Positions 29,601 through 39,846 are shown, counted from the stretch's first letter. The stretch is 64,000 nucleotides of DNA from Chondrus crispus (GCF_000350225.1 NW_005179157.1:62001-126000), one strand, 5' to 3'. The notes: a model not told the origin generated them from the sequence alone. Program-made: numbers and translations.

Positions 29601-30632
29601 GCCTCGTTTATCCATTAGTTGTTTTTGCATCCTTCCTCGAGAATGGAATATCCCGCCGTTCCTCCAGCCAGGGTACTGCGACTCTCCCACATTGAGAAGG
29701 ATTCTAGAAATGTGGTTATCCGGAGTCTCGCGAATTGGAGATATCAAGATGTGCATCGACTTCGTGATCACGATGGTAGAGTTTCTTGGCACTGTGACCC
29801 AGTCGGCTCGACGTTCTGTAAGCGGCTCTGACGAAACCATAGCTAGAGATGGTCTTCGATCAGTGTGTTTCATCTCATAGTGACCAGTGGCTGTGCCATC
29901 GGACTGATAGCTATTCCCCGAAGCATAGTACAGACTCGCCGGTTTCGCATCAGGATTCTGCAAGTTGATAACGTAGCGAGTGGCCACGAGGCTTTCACCA
30001 TCAGACACAACGAAATTGAGCAGTGATGTCTCGGTAGCCCCTACTTCTTTCAAGGTTCTTTCGAGAATAAGGATGGTCTCTTCGAGACATTGACGAAGTT
30101 TACCAGGAGTGCCGTTGGCCATTGTGTCTTCGATGAGATTAAGAAAGACGGCGAAGCACAGAGCTGTGTCACTGGATCCATTACTGACTGCAAAATCGAA
30201 GGCGTAATCGGACAAAGAGGGCAACAGCTTTCTCCTGACGCGGGCGAAGTTGCCGAGACCGCCGTTGTGCATCCAGAGGTATCGTCCATATTTGAAGGGA
30301 TGGCACGTGGTCTCAGAAACATCGAGCCCAACGGAGGCGGCGCGGACGTGAGCGAAGAGGACTGGGGTATACACTTTCGCTGCTATGGAACCGAGATTTG
30401 GGTCGTTCCAAGCAGGCCTAGCTTGACGGTAAACGCAGGGAACGACATCATCCGGATCGTCTGAGTACCACCCGAGACCAAAACCATCGCCATTGAGATA
30501 CCCAGGGGTTGAGGCATCACCGGTCAAACGCTCACGCGCATCAAAACTTTGGGTGATAATGCTGCGGCATGGGCGTGTAACCAGGTCGGCGGCACAGATC
30601 GGAGCTCCAAAAAATGCGCTCAAGCGGCACAT
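26667..30632 (-). CDS. Dug3-Dug2 fusion: glutamine amidotransferase, WD40 and M20 peptidase
   Basis: It has 1321 residues in one exon. The start at 30632 is chosen because it gives Met-Cys-Arg, placing the class II amidotransferase nucleophile at residue 2; an upstream in-frame ATG at 30662 would bury it. Residues 1-300 are Dug3/EgtC-like (NGDGFGLGWY at 47-56, FAHVRAAS at 93-100, HNGGLGNF at 122-129). Residues about 375-690 are WD40 repeats (HVWNMD, LLRVWDM, SVKVWVWD). Residues about 850-1321 are an M20 peptidase with metal ligands in GHYDVMPVD (946-954), GRGATDNKG, QGEGE and LHSGVDGG. In yeast, Dug2 (WD40 plus M20) and Dug3 (amidotransferase) form a complex that hydrolyses the gamma-glutamyl bond of glutathione in the cytosol. 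Here both are one chain. All catalytic motifs look intact. Confidence 0.9.
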   Translation of the reverse strand: MCRLSAFFGAPICAADLVTRPCRSIITQSFDARERLTGDASTPGYLNGDGFGLGWYSDDPDDVVPCVYRQARPAWNDPNLGSIAAKVYTPVLFAHVRAASVGLDVSETTCHPFKYGRYLWMHNGGLGNFARVRRKLLPSLSDYAFDFAVSNGSSDTALCFAVFLNLIEDTMANGTPGKLRQCLEETILILERTLKEVGATETSLLNFVVSDGESLVATRYVINLQNPDAKPASLYYASGNSYQSDGTATGHYEMKHTDRRPSLAMVSSEPLTERRADWVTVPRNSTIVITKSMHILISPIRETPDNHISRILLNVGESQYPGWRNGGIFHSRGRMQKQLMDKRGRQEISSPSLSSSAFTVGSTVRATITIPDRTVLCCTIMEPFLFSGMDDGTIHVWNMDDSVLSEVLRTGRRPVLAMLTISEAGILISATSASTVTAYRMTSDRRFEASFVVCCEGKGDVMSLARVGTKIFAGSSDAKVRCVIEDIFSVETSSSHEREPSIDTSSDRSSSFADIPRVYDAHDFPSRGAEATHYGFVFAMTSCLEGRYLCTGSGDGLLRVWDMVSEECVQTRDDHAGAILALAAYEVVQGVMLFSGSRDCSVKVWVWDGENGFICKRTLRKHKDEVVFLTRFGDKLVSGSADGHVCVWCTQSLALLCQYRDNTLKAGAVSLNSKLLFTSSDEGTIYVRDILLTERDLGRRDSLSRTSTGEYGFNQIESISDAAEQGYDDVAPNEISPGHVVSKDAIQCGLCVNPTTSAELLVSEVHEELDETETLVPGVTNEMILAPPMSPVTGCDKTREELLSTILTEKESAASSSKSSLEERGKFLDPSYSRDRAGNEGILSSQSIERRLIQDTLARFLSFPTVSGTEEHWEDCWQGARYIGTFLEGLGASVKYFSTTPGKNPSSDSSGKMQISRQSTLAGSNPIVLAKFASSNPSAKTVTFYGHYDVMPVDSTHWRTDPWTLTAIDGYYYGRGATDNKGPIIAMIFAIKKLLEESAEGLKSNFVFILQGEGETSNAGFKECVKSHLHWFENTSLVLTSNSYWLGEEKPCITYGFRGLIELNVSVTGASRNLHSGVDGGAIFEPMTDLVAVLGTMTSASGGVRIPGFFDDVRPPTAAEKKLLQDTDFTVEEYRSGTGVSRFTSDNATEILESRWTNPSISITSIETSNASGFYSVVPRKAEAKISIRFVPDQNPSKIENAVAAHLQSEIEKRRSPNAVEVECVNKGDWWLGDPSCRQFQIAERAVRAVWGIKPVYVREGGSMPLFSYLVKTLQAPLVQIPLGQSSDGAHLPNERIRSINLFRGKEVLQRIVRDFAETSK

Positions 30633-32688
30633 TGCTTTGTACGAAACCAAGAGGGTATGCACAAAGAAGATTGAGAGGAATCGTGAAGTGAGTAGTGTGA
30701 GGCAAGCAAGAAGTAGATTTGCTTAGACGCGACTGGGAGTTGGGATTTGTTGTGGAAGGGACGAGTGCGTGCGATTTGGAGAACGCTGCGTAGACTAAAT
30801 AGGAAAATCGTGGGCAAATGACAGTCGTTTATCGACACGCAGGCCTCAGCTTTGAGGGGTATTCACGGCATACCCGAGGAGAAGGGCCGTTGTCGGTGGT
30901 GAAAGCAATTGCAAGAAGAGGAAGCGAATGTGAGGGCGTATAATAATCGTACGGAGACGGCGAAGCAAGTTCGGAATACGGTCAGAACTGTAGGTGCACG
31001 GAGGGCTGTGTCACGCATCGTGACGAGCAACTGCAGCTGTGGATCCTGACAGATATTTTTGAGATTGCAACATACGGCGGCATGAGTGCGGGCCTGTGTC
31101 TATACTGTACACATAAGTACCGTAGGTGCCTTCGGTACTTGATTCGGGGTTTGTGCAGAGGCGTCGTGCGGCTTTGTACCATCACATGAGCTTTCGCAGT
31201 TGGTTGACGACTACTCGACTCATTCATGGCATCTTGGTAAGAGGCCCGCCGATTCGCCACGTAATTCGCGCTGGCAACAACTTTTGGAAAGGTTGCCTTT
31301 TGGCTATGGAGCTTTCTCTGCTGATTGTTTGGTTTGCGTTCGTGCCACTAGAACCGCAGGTAAAGCTAAGGCTGTGTCGCCGGTCTGTTCGCGCTTGTGT
31401 CGCGATAAAAACCGAATTCAACCAGTGGCTACTGATTCGTGTTGTACCTGTAAGGCTATTGGCTTCGTCGTGATCATGAAGAATGTTGAACTGGCCAAAC
31501 GATGCAAGAGGTTGCGAATAAGCATGCGGCTTTTTTTCTATATGTCCTCGTGGCATCACAGGGAGTCGGTCCGTCACGATGGAGGAGGTTCAAACTACAC
31601 GAAGATTTAGAACAGGGGACGGAGAAACAATGACATGGCCCGAGTGAGAAACAGATGAGCACGCACGAGAATATCATCGCGGACACTTTCCCCTGCCCCT
31701 GAACCTGTTCAGAATTAGAGAGAGAGTGCGGGACAGATGGATTGGAGCGAGAAGGTGGGCGGACGCCACAGGTTGGGGTGGCGGCGGCTCCGCTAACGTG
31801 TACCGACGCCGTGTCGTGGGAGGTGCGTGACTCTGATCAGAATCAAGGGGCAGTGTGACACTGTCACCTAGATGCAGATGTCGCTACTGTACGAGCATTC
31901 TGCATTTCCTTACACTGATCCGTAGTATCTCGATGTCCGCAGGCAAATCAATAATCATCCATTAGTCTAGTCTCTCTTGTGTCTTTCCTTGGACGAGTAG
32001 GCCGACGCGTAGGCACTATGCAGGTACGTCTTCCTTCGTATGAGTTGGTCGCTGAACAGGCCCAAACACGCGTTGTCCCTAATGAGAGAGAAACAGTGTC
32101 CCCGGTCGGCGAATTGATTCCAAATAAGTCACAAAAGATAGCTAGGTTTGGGCAGTATCTGCGCACTCCGCACGCTTGTTTCAACGCCTTACCAAAACGT
32201 TCCTCGCCACACACCGAACAACGAATATCATGCTCCGAGCGCGCCAGTGATAACATCATACTTACTGTAGCCTGTTTCGGTCAAAATAGATCAGTTTTCT
32301 GCGCTTTCTCATTCTGCCTGCTGGCATTCCAAGTTCAACCTTACGTATCGATACCCGTGCTGCTCGTCCCTACGTCTTCTGCACTGCACCTCAGAGAGCC
32401 TCCATACCCTCACCATTGTTTTCCCGTGCGACCAATACAATTCTTCCCCAACTACATCCGCGCTTCAAAGTAATCTGTCTGCCCCGACACCCTCACTGTC
32501 CCCTTCGATTTCAGTTGCAACTGACTCCACATTACTATACCGTCACGTACTCAAACCAATGCCCATGTCATATCTTTTCCTCAGTAGCCTGACCCAACGT
32601 AACTACGTTTGTGAGAGTGATGCTCAATTCAATGTAGTTATACCAGATGTAAATTTAAGAGCTCTTCAAATCAATGTGACCCTCAATT
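30633..32688. other. intergenic region without recognised genes
   Basis: About 2 kb. The right-hand side holds the 3' flank of the gene at 32689. Open frames at 31126-31610 and 31979-32473 are not recognisable. A minus-strand frame near 32200 has a cysteine pair (CSVCGEERFG) but nothing further that supports a zinc finger protein. The promoter of the Dug fusion should lie in the first few hundred bases. Confidence 0.45.
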
Positions 32689-33621
32689 TCAATCCTCCTC
32701 CTCCCCTTCCACATCTTCTTGCGATATCCCGCTCGTGTCATCCAGTCTCTTTCGCAATTCCGACTTTGAAGTCTCATCCAAGCCTCCAGTTTTAGAGTCG
32801 CTCAAGTTATACACCGCACCGACAAATTCCACGAGGTCTTCAGGGCCAATTTCTGCGCGAAACCTTGGTCCAAGCATGAAGTAAAACGTCTGGTCCTCCT
32901 TTTCTCGTTCAAGATACCACTGTCTCAACAACGTACTTTCCAGCAATTCTTTAACATTTCCACCGTTTAGCTGGCGGTGACCATTCTTTTCTGTGACGTG
33001 CACCCCGACTCTTCCTAAAGCCCTGTACAACGCTCCCTGCTCGATGCGACATCCAGGCTCAAGAAGTATCATTCCCGCCACTACCATGAGAAAACCAAAC
33101 CCGGCCCTGTCCTTCCTCTCTTCCGCACGCAACTCTGGAGGGAGGACTGAAACCAAGATGTATCCCTTCGTCCCGACGGGCCCGCTTTGCGTCAACTGTG
33201 TCTGCGTGCGTGATGATGCGGACTGATTTGCTTTCACTTGCCTCTGAATAAGAACCATCTGCATTCCAAATATACTGCGAAGCTTCTGCTGAGCGACGTT
33301 GAATGTGCCTTGGAAGACCTTACTCTTCGATCTGACAGGCGCCATGTTTGCAAACATATGTCTAGATAGTTCTTCTCGCTTCACGGGCCTCTTCTCCGCG
33401 TTTCGACAGATCATTAAACGAATCACGCGTTTCACGAGCTCATCCTGTTGCTCCTCCGCCAATGCTGAGAAGCCGCCGTCAGGAAGCGATGACGAACCGT
33501 CCTTCCGCATGGGTGCCCCCCTGTTTTGGTATTCATCGTCCGAATCAATTTCAATACGCTCTATTTCCTCGGATTGTGAAGCACGACGCTGCGAAAAGCT
33601 GCGGGAACGGCTCCTTGTCAT
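32689..33621 (-). CDS. Nse3/MAGE-family subunit of the SMC5/6 complex
   Basis: It has 310 residues from the ATG at 33621; an in-frame ATG exists at 33657. An arginine/serine-rich, acidic N-terminus of about 50 residues precedes a MAGE homology domain. Winged-helix features are visible: LVKRVIRLMICRNAEKRPVK, then KLRSIFGMQMVLI, and the second wing with GFGFLMVVAGMILLEPG and LYRALGRVGV. Nse3 binds Nse1 (a RING protein) and the Nse4 kleisin in SMC5/6, which resolves recombination intermediates in the nucleus. The C-terminus is an acidic tail (EDVEGEEED). It is read away from the small mitochondrial gene at 34225. Confidence 0.85.
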   Translation of the reverse strand: MTRSRSRSFSQRRASQSEEIERIEIDSDDEYQNRGAPMRKDGSSSLPDGGFSALAEEQQDELVKRVIRLMICRNAEKRPVKREELSRHMFANMAPVRSKSKVFQGTFNVAQQKLRSIFGMQMVLIQRQVKANQSASSRTQTQLTQSGPVGTKGYILVSVLPPELRAEERKDRAGFGFLMVVAGMILLEPGCRIEQGALYRALGRVGVHVTEKNGHRQLNGGNVKELLESTLLRQWYLEREKEDQTFYFMLGPRFRAEIGPEDLVEFVGAVYNLSDSKTGGLDETSKSELRKRLDDTSGISQEDVEGEEED

Positions 33622-34224
33622 TTTAGTTGTTCTTTTCCCGACACAACGGGTCCACAAAGCTGAAACGTATCAACAGTGCAGCACTTTTCTTTTGAGTTGA
33701 CACTAATCGCAGGTAGTGAGTAAGCAATCTCTTGTTGATCGAAACGCACTCTTACCGGCACGCACTCTGACCAACACACCTGGACTGCCAAGAAGCTGAC
33801 CAGCGCCTCGATTGTGGGAGTTTACGCAGGAATGAGCAGACCCAGGTTGCTTGCATGGCAATGTTTCGCGCCAAATTCATGTCATCCGTGTAAAACGTGT
33901 ACCGGAAGTACACGAGATGCGGGGCAGCTAAAGAACATATTAATTTACAGTAGTGGGTTTTGTACAAAACTGAACTGTACTCTTACAGTAAGGGTACCGC
34001 ACATGTCGGCATATACAGCAATGCCACACTCATCATTCGGACGCAGTATCATCTTGTTGCGGGTGAGTGGGCGAAGAGTGTCCAAGGAGTCAGGGACATT
34101 TCAACTCGGCTGAGTGCGACGAGTGAGACGAGACGCATTCCACTGAACACTGCGAATTTACCGTAGCGGAAATTTCGGGCGTGTGTAATTCTATTTTGGT
34201 GCGGCGATACCAACCATTGGAGAA
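33622..34224. promoter_or_regulatory. shared upstream region of two divergent genes
   Basis: 600 bp between the Nse3-like start and the start at 34225. No coding signal. It is likely to hold both promoters; no defined motif was seen. Confidence 0.4.
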
Positions 34225-34753
34225 ATGGCGCTTCGAACGTCAGCCCGGTCTTTCTCGAGAATGCTCTCTGGTACATCTCATTCTTCTGCCGCGCAGAAGC
34301 TTCCTTTCGAAAAGCCGGTATGTGTCCCTCACCTTCATTCTCTAACAGTCTCAGACGGATTTTTCCAATCTAGCTCAAGTGGTTTATTGCTCATTTGCCA
34401 AGACAGTACCTGACCATGGCTGTGCTCATTCTGTCTTGCTTCCCATGTCAACATCATCAGATCTACGAGAGTGAGATTTTACGAAAAGCGAAACAAGAAG
34501 TCGATTCGAATAAGAAGTAAGTTGATGGTTTTGTGTACACAGCCCTCCCAGGAACCCAGCACATATTTGAAAACTGACCAGGCTATGATCCCGTTCTTCT
34601 CATCTACTTGCTTGAATTAGACTTGAGTTCTACGGCAACATTGCTGTCATCGCGGTAGGTATCAGTGTTCTGGCGCGCGTAGGGTACTACATCGTGTATG
34701 GGAAGGAGGGAGGAGCTCAAGCAGTGCCGCGGCGTTCCGAGACAAAAGGATGA
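34225..34753 (+). CDS. small spliced mitochondrial membrane protein (three exons)
   Basis: Exons 34225-34317, 34461-34516 and 34621-34753 join to 93 codons plus a TGA stop. The donors are GTATGT and GTAAGT; the acceptors are CATCAG and AATTAG. The N-terminus (MALRTSARSFSRMLSG) is a classic mitochondrial presequence. A basic and acidic helix follows (YESEILRKAKQEVDSNKK), then one membrane span (FYGNIAVIAVGISVLARVGYYIV) split here as FYGNIAVIAVG and ISVLARVGYYIV. The shape suits a small inner-membrane subunit of a respiratory complex, but I cannot name it. The splicing is predicted from the sequence only; all three exons are phase-consistent. Confidence 0.7.
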
Positions 34754-34996
34754 GTGTTCGCCGGGGTCGAAAATCTCATCGGGATTGACCGAACTCTGTG
34801 GCTGCTGGTAATGCGCTACTTCATGCTTTCGTTGCAAGTTGCGACTGGGATCGGCAATCTTGATTCTACTCGAATAAGTAGTCAGAAACGTACCCAGGTA
34901 CCGCAATTGCGAAATAAGTGCGCCGTAACTGCACAGCTTCGTTCTTCACGATCTGCTGATCTTTACTGCTCGCTTCTGTGTAGAGACGATTGACTC

Positions 34997-35605
34997 CTAA
35001 TGGTTAAACTTGAACTTCACCAACTGCAGAAATCAAGAGCCGAACCCAAGTTGCCAAGTTTTGTTAGCTTATGTTCCACATCAAATGGAAATCGAGTGCT
35101 TCGCATTGATTCGATTCAGTGGTAGCTTAGACATGTGACTTACCTCATCAAGAAGTGCATCCGATGGCGTGGTGTTGTGCTTGGCGAAAATATCCGCCAC
35201 GGATTGCCTTTCTTGAGCTAGAGACTCGGGTGTGGGCTGTGATCGACGTCAACGGCATCCCATAATCGTAAAACGAAAAAAGTGTGAAACAGTTAGTACT
35301 GGAACATGCTTGCTTCGCACTCATTTGTTGGAGCGACGGAAGAGCCCAGTTTTGGGCCCCTTCTGCAAATCGGAGTCTGACGATCAACGTACCGCTGTGT
35401 GATTCTTGAGCTTGCTGGCAAGCTTGGCAAGAACTTCCGCATCTTTCTGGTTGAAATACTGGTTCTCGGCAGCATGCTCTTTGTCGGCCCATGCTTTTCC
35501 CAACCCTCCACCTGCAATGTTGGTGGAGGATGCTCTAATGCCGGTGGATTTCCCCAGGGCGTAGAACTGCGACCCGACACGTTGGACTGACCGGAATGAC
35601 TGCAT
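34997..35605 (-). CDS. ATPase inhibitor IF1-like mitochondrial protein (three exons)
   Basis: Minus-strand exons 35605-35393, 35236-35144 and 35023-34997 join to 110 codons. The donors are GTACGT and GTAAGT; the acceptors are GATCACAG and TTCTGCAG. The presequence (MQSFRSVQRVGSQFYALGK) is mitochondrial in type. Then comes GGGLGKAWADKEHAAENQYF followed by a lysine-rich helix (AEVLAKLASKLK), the IF1 pattern of a glycine-rich start, charged helix and Y-F pair. IF1 proteins block ATP hydrolysis by F1-ATPase when the membrane potential falls. The last exon codes only LVKFKFNH. The family call rests on the central 30 residues. The gene is tail-to-tail with the preceding small mitochondrial gene, 243 bp apart. 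Confidence 0.65.
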
Positions 35606-36678
35606 AATGGTTTTCCTTTCGGTGGAGATGGCGCTGGGGCGACGTGTAGCTTATCTGATGGGAGCGCTCAATGGAAGTAAGGCAGGTACTTCTTGGGCGG
35701 AAGATGCGCTAGGATTCGACCTGATTGGATCTACATGAAGATACGGAAACGGAAGGGGAGATGGTTGGTTGTATTTCAAGACATTTTCTTGGCCAAAACC
35801 GCCAAGGTGGATTTTTCAGAAATTTTTGAAAGGCTTTTTTTTGGAGATAGTTCTACTGTAACAAAGAAGCAACCTCAAAGTTGTGCTCGCCTTCGTCATC
35901 TCCCTTTCGCACAACTGTTCACAGCTTTGTGCAGTACGTCTTTGTGTTACTTTCTCAAATAGAAACCTGGGTGGACGTAGTCTCAATGTTTCAGAGTATG
36001 GCAGAGCATAGTTGCCTACATCATGACCCCAGCGTCTTTACAATTTGAGCAAAACGTCTGGCCGCCGCAAGAGCAGTCCTTGTACTTCACCAATGCCATC
36101 AATATTTTGAAATGAGTGCGCTTCATCGCCTGTACATTGAGGAGAGCATATTTTGTCATGTACTTCATGCTGTGATTAAATCTGTGTGATACTGGCTCGC
36201 AATACCCGTGTGCCTATGTTTGTCATGCATTACCCTTAAAGGGTAGAGTTAAAAATATTAACCATTTCTATCCGAATCTAATGGCTCACCGCTTGACATG
36301 ATACCCTTAGCGAGTGATGCTTTGCCGATTAAAACTCGGCTGCTGCATTCATATGCAAATTCAGGGGAAAAGTTGACAAGCGCTGTCCGCCACCTTGCCG
36401 AGCAATTTTTAAAACACAGTGTCGGCATCACCACGGGGCAGCTTCTTTGTCTTTCAATTAAACACGCTCCACTACACGTCTGACTGACTGCTGCTTGTAT
36501 TCGCTACTAGCTGAGAGAGAAGCAACGCACATTCCACGATTCCCAAAAGTATCCTGTCCAAGACTTTTAGGCTCTTGCTTGTTGGGAGAGGGCCAATTCC
36601 TTCTGTTCGCATTTCAGATTTCTTCAAGTCACGAGCGAATTTCTTCGCATCGTTTTTCTTGTTTAGTCTTCTCTGCTA
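35606..36678. other. intergenic region between IF1-like gene and solenoid gene
   Basis: About 1.1 kb, AT-rich in the middle, with no recognised gene. It should carry the promoters of both divergent neighbours. Confidence 0.45.
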
Positions 36679-39600
36679 ATGACGTCCAACGAAAAGCCTT
36701 TTCGGTTTTTTCGCCCAATTTCTTTTGACCAAAAGCAAGGTACCTCTTTTCACAGAGAAGAGTCCATAGGTCTTGCCCCTAACATCCGAAGGCCGGTTCC
36801 GCAGAGTCCTAGAAAAGGCTTTTGTCTAGGTGATGCGGAAAGAAGCAGTTTTTGTCAGTACAATAGCGACGAAGAGACTGCGCTCGATAGCCTGCACCAG
36901 AGTTCTACAAGTATCGGTGAGGTGAAAGTACCAGAATCTTCGGAAAGCCTCCACGAACCCATCAATCTGGAAGTCAGTGATGACCATGAAAATGAAGAAA
37001 GCCGCGGAAGAGAGCCACTACGACCAGAAAACATATTTGCGCCCTTCAAGTACCCTGAGGCCCCTTACGCTGATGAGCTCTTTGGGGAATCAGAAGAAAT
37101 TCTCGCAACCAACCAAGCCAAGCCAGAAAAGGAAGAGAAAGGATCTATACTGTATAGAGAGATTCACAGCGCTGTGACGGAACCAGCCGTTGATAGGTCG
37201 GAACAGCTTACGTCTTCGTCAAGTCTTCCACGAACCCCGGTTGCACCTATGACAGGGTTTAGCAACTGCTCTTTGAATTGTTCCGAGAAAACAGCAAATC
37301 GTCCATCCCTCAATACTGACAACAGCAACTCTTCTAAGGCCACATTGGCACAAGTAAACCCTGCTCCTCGCCATATGAGAGTAGCTTCAGCAGACAGTGC
37401 TTTAATTGTGCGCGACAAGAAGGTGCGAAGTGCAGCAGAGTCATCATCAAGTCCGGACAAGTGTCCTCTTGGGCACCTGATGCGCCTCGGAGATCGGACC
37501 AGTCCTTTAGACGATATCCCGGTGCGACTCTTCGCAGAGAGGAATCGCTCTGTGGACGCATCCGGTCGCTTCAGGCGCTTAGTGTCTAATTCCCGCCAGC
37601 GGTCTGGAACGGAGCCATGGATATTTAATAAGAAGAGCGGAATGGCTTCTTCTTCTTCTTCAACAGCGGAAACAGATGACACATCCTGGTACGGACCAAA
37701 GGCCTTACTCGAAAGGAAGTCCTCGTCAAAGGGGTCTATCAGAGGCAGTGGACCTCTGGCCGCGCTCAAGCTGAGAAAATCCCTTTCGCGCAATACGGAA
37801 GGAGACGATTCCAACCCGTGGTTTCAGGAGCGCTCTGACCCAAGCCCTTGCCCAGATATTTCAGACGATGAGTCAGGTTTGTCTTTGGCTCAGGAAGCTG
37901 AAGGTGTGGGTATTAAATTCGAGAAAGTCAAGAGGAAACGTTTGAAGAGAAAGATCGCCCGCCAAATCTTCAGCAAAGAAAAAGATGGCAAGAACGCAGT
38001 TGCAACGAATCAGGGAAGTTCGAGCAGCCGGTCATCACAAGATATATTAGTGCCTCCATCGCCTTCTAACGATAGCCAGAAAACTACATCAGATGTGACG
38101 GTAGAATCCATTGTGAGCAGCGCTGTTCTAGAGAAAGATCTTCGGAAAGCGCTTTCTGCCAAGAGGCGACTTGAGGATGTACTGGAAAGGGCTTTAGTGC
38201 TGAGGGAACGGCCTCCAGAAGATCTCTGCAGCCAATTTTATAAATACCTGAGCTCAAGCACTGCTGTGGAACGGGGAGTAACAATCATTCTAAACGGCGG
38301 CTTCACGGCCTCGGCGGCTTCAATGAAGTCATCGTTTGCAGCCATACCAAAACATCGTGTTTACAGTGAGCTTCTCTCATCGGCTTACGTAAATGGCCCG
38401 TCCCGCCTGAGAAAGGCCGTTTTAAGTCAGACTAAGGCGAAAGCACAGATCCTGACATTCCTTACGCAAAACGCTGGAGACTTGGGGTCTAGAACAGAAA
38501 CATACTCGTTTAAGGTTCGCTGCTTGGTTAAAGTGTTGGCGGCAATTTTGGCAGAGAGCCCATCCGATGTAACGGACTTTCTCTCCGGAAGCCAAGGCTG
38601 TTTGCATTCCTTTGTCAGATACCAAATTCGTGTGGCAGAAGCTGCTGACTTTATTTGTCAATTGTGTGCGGCAAACGCCCTGTCGGATGCACCAGGAGAC
38701 GGACTTCGGTACGGAGCACCGAATGCAGCTGGAATCGCGTTGCTTCGGAAAGAAGGCATTAGTGACTTGCTAGTTCGCGTTTTTGAGGAGTCGTGTGAGA
38801 CAAGCGTGGCGGAAACAGATAGTAGCGCACGTTGGCAACTGCAAGTAATGTCAATGGGATGTCTGGTTGAACTCAGCAAGCGATCTGTCGTTGTTCCAAA
38901 GTTTTCAAAGAACAATTGTTCGTACAGCAACAAACACATCAAGTCATTGAATGCAGCATTGCAAAACATTGATTTGTTTCAAAACGTTGAGCGCGCTTCC
39001 CGGTTACTGCGGGCGGCGTTGAGCTGTGCAGAGAAGACCGGAAGAGGTAGTGGACAAGCAGAACAAGGCAAAGACTGTAATGCCGGTGTGTGTGTGTTAT
39101 CTTCAGTAGCGGAGCTACTGGACATGGTGTCGTCCGCAGGTGACTCAAAGTCAGTAGTCACGCGACGAACTGTTGGCAAGATCAACACGAAAGATCTGGA
39201 GCGAGTACTCTTGAGTCAAATCGGGGTGCTTTGCAGGCTTCTGGACCAAGGGCACGAGGTTGAGGGGCGAGGAAGATTGAGTCTTGAGATTGTGAAAGTG
39301 TTTCGAAGCCTATTCGAGTCGCGATCAGATGACACGCGAATTGCGCTTGTGGATGCAGGGGTCCCAGAATGCGTGCTGCGGGCCGTCCGAAAGAACAAGC
39401 TATGCAGCATTCTGCACGGTTGCGTGGTGGAATGCATGGCGGTTTCGCTTCGTCGGGAAGAGAGCGGGCGGTTGCATCACGAGTGGCTAAGGGCACTAAA
39501 CAAAGTGGGAATGCTAGAAGAAATGGCGAGCGTTCTCGAAGGCAAGTGCGGGACCGACAAGAGCGAGCAGGAGGACGCATGGAGCACCTACCGAAGCACG

Positions 39601-39846
39601 CTGGTAGACTTGGGTTTTGTCCTGTGCATGTTTTCGCAAAATTTGACTCGGGCTGCGTTTCGGCGGCTGTTTGAAAGCGAACAGCAGTACCAGACGTTCA
39701 TCGGAAAAATAGAAGTGGGCTTGGGGAAGGTAGCAAACAGTAGAGAAGGGGCATGTGGGGGGCCAAAGCCGGAAGGGGCAGTGGTATCGGTACTTGCTAA
39801 TGCGGACGCGCTGGCGGCGAAGATTAATGATGTGGATGCAGTTTAA
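36679..39846 (+). CDS. large alpha-solenoid protein, possibly SAPS-like
   Basis: It has 1055 residues in one exon with clear coding bias. Residues 1-460 are disordered: serine-rich, with acidic patches and a strongly basic stretch (KVKRKRLKRKIARQIF) that could be a nuclear signal. From about 470 to the end the protein is helical with armadillo/HEAT-like character. The block around VRCLVKVLAAILAESPSDVTDFL and SFVRYQIRVAEAADFICQL recalls the SAPS domain of PP6 regulatory subunits, where helices before a V-x-x-F-L segment are followed by a conserved LL/RL pair. That identification is tentative; another armadillo family is possible. It is convergent with the AP-3 sigma gene, 37 bp between stop codons, and AATAAA overlaps its stop. 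Confidence 0.75.
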   Translation: MTSNEKPFRFFRPISFDQKQGTSFHREESIGLAPNIRRPVPQSPRKGFCLGDAERSSFCQYNSDEETALDSLHQSSTSIGEVKVPESSESLHEPINLEVSDDHENEESRGREPLRPENIFAPFKYPEAPYADELFGESEEILATNQAKPEKEEKGSILYREIHSAVTEPAVDRSEQLTSSSSLPRTPVAPMTGFSNCSLNCSEKTANRPSLNTDNSNSSKATLAQVNPAPRHMRVASADSALIVRDKKVRSAAESSSSPDKCPLGHLMRLGDRTSPLDDIPVRLFAERNRSVDASGRFRRLVSNSRQRSGTEPWIFNKKSGMASSSSSTAETDDTSWYGPKALLERKSSSKGSIRGSGPLAALKLRKSLSRNTEGDDSNPWFQERSDPSPCPDISDDESGLSLAQEAEGVGIKFEKVKRKRLKRKIARQIFSKEKDGKNAVATNQGSSSSRSSQDILVPPSPSNDSQKTTSDVTVESIVSSAVLEKDLRKALSAKRRLEDVLERALVLRERPPEDLCSQFYKYLSSSTAVERGVTIILNGGFTASAASMKSSFAAIPKHRVYSELLSSAYVNGPSRLRKAVLSQTKAKAQILTFLTQNAGDLGSRTETYSFKVRCLVKVLAAILAESPSDVTDFLSGSQGCLHSFVRYQIRVAEAADFICQLCAANALSDAPGDGLRYGAPNAAGIALLRKEGISDLLVRVFEESCETSVAETDSSARWQLQVMSMGCLVELSKRSVVVPKFSKNNCSYSNKHIKSLNAALQNIDLFQNVERASRLLRAALSCAEKTGRGSGQAEQGKDCNAGVCVLSSVAELLDMVSSAGDSKSVVTRRTVGKINTKDLERVLLSQIGVLCRLLDQGHEVEGRGRLSLEIVKVFRSLFESRSDDTRIALVDAGVPECVLRAVRKNKLCSILHGCVVECMAVSLRREESGRLHHEWLRALNKVGMLEEMASVLEGKCGTDKSEQEDAWSTYRSTLVDLGFVLCMFSQNLTRAAFRRLFESEQQYQTFIGKIEVGLGKVANSREGACGGPKPEGAVVSVLANADALAAKINDVDAV

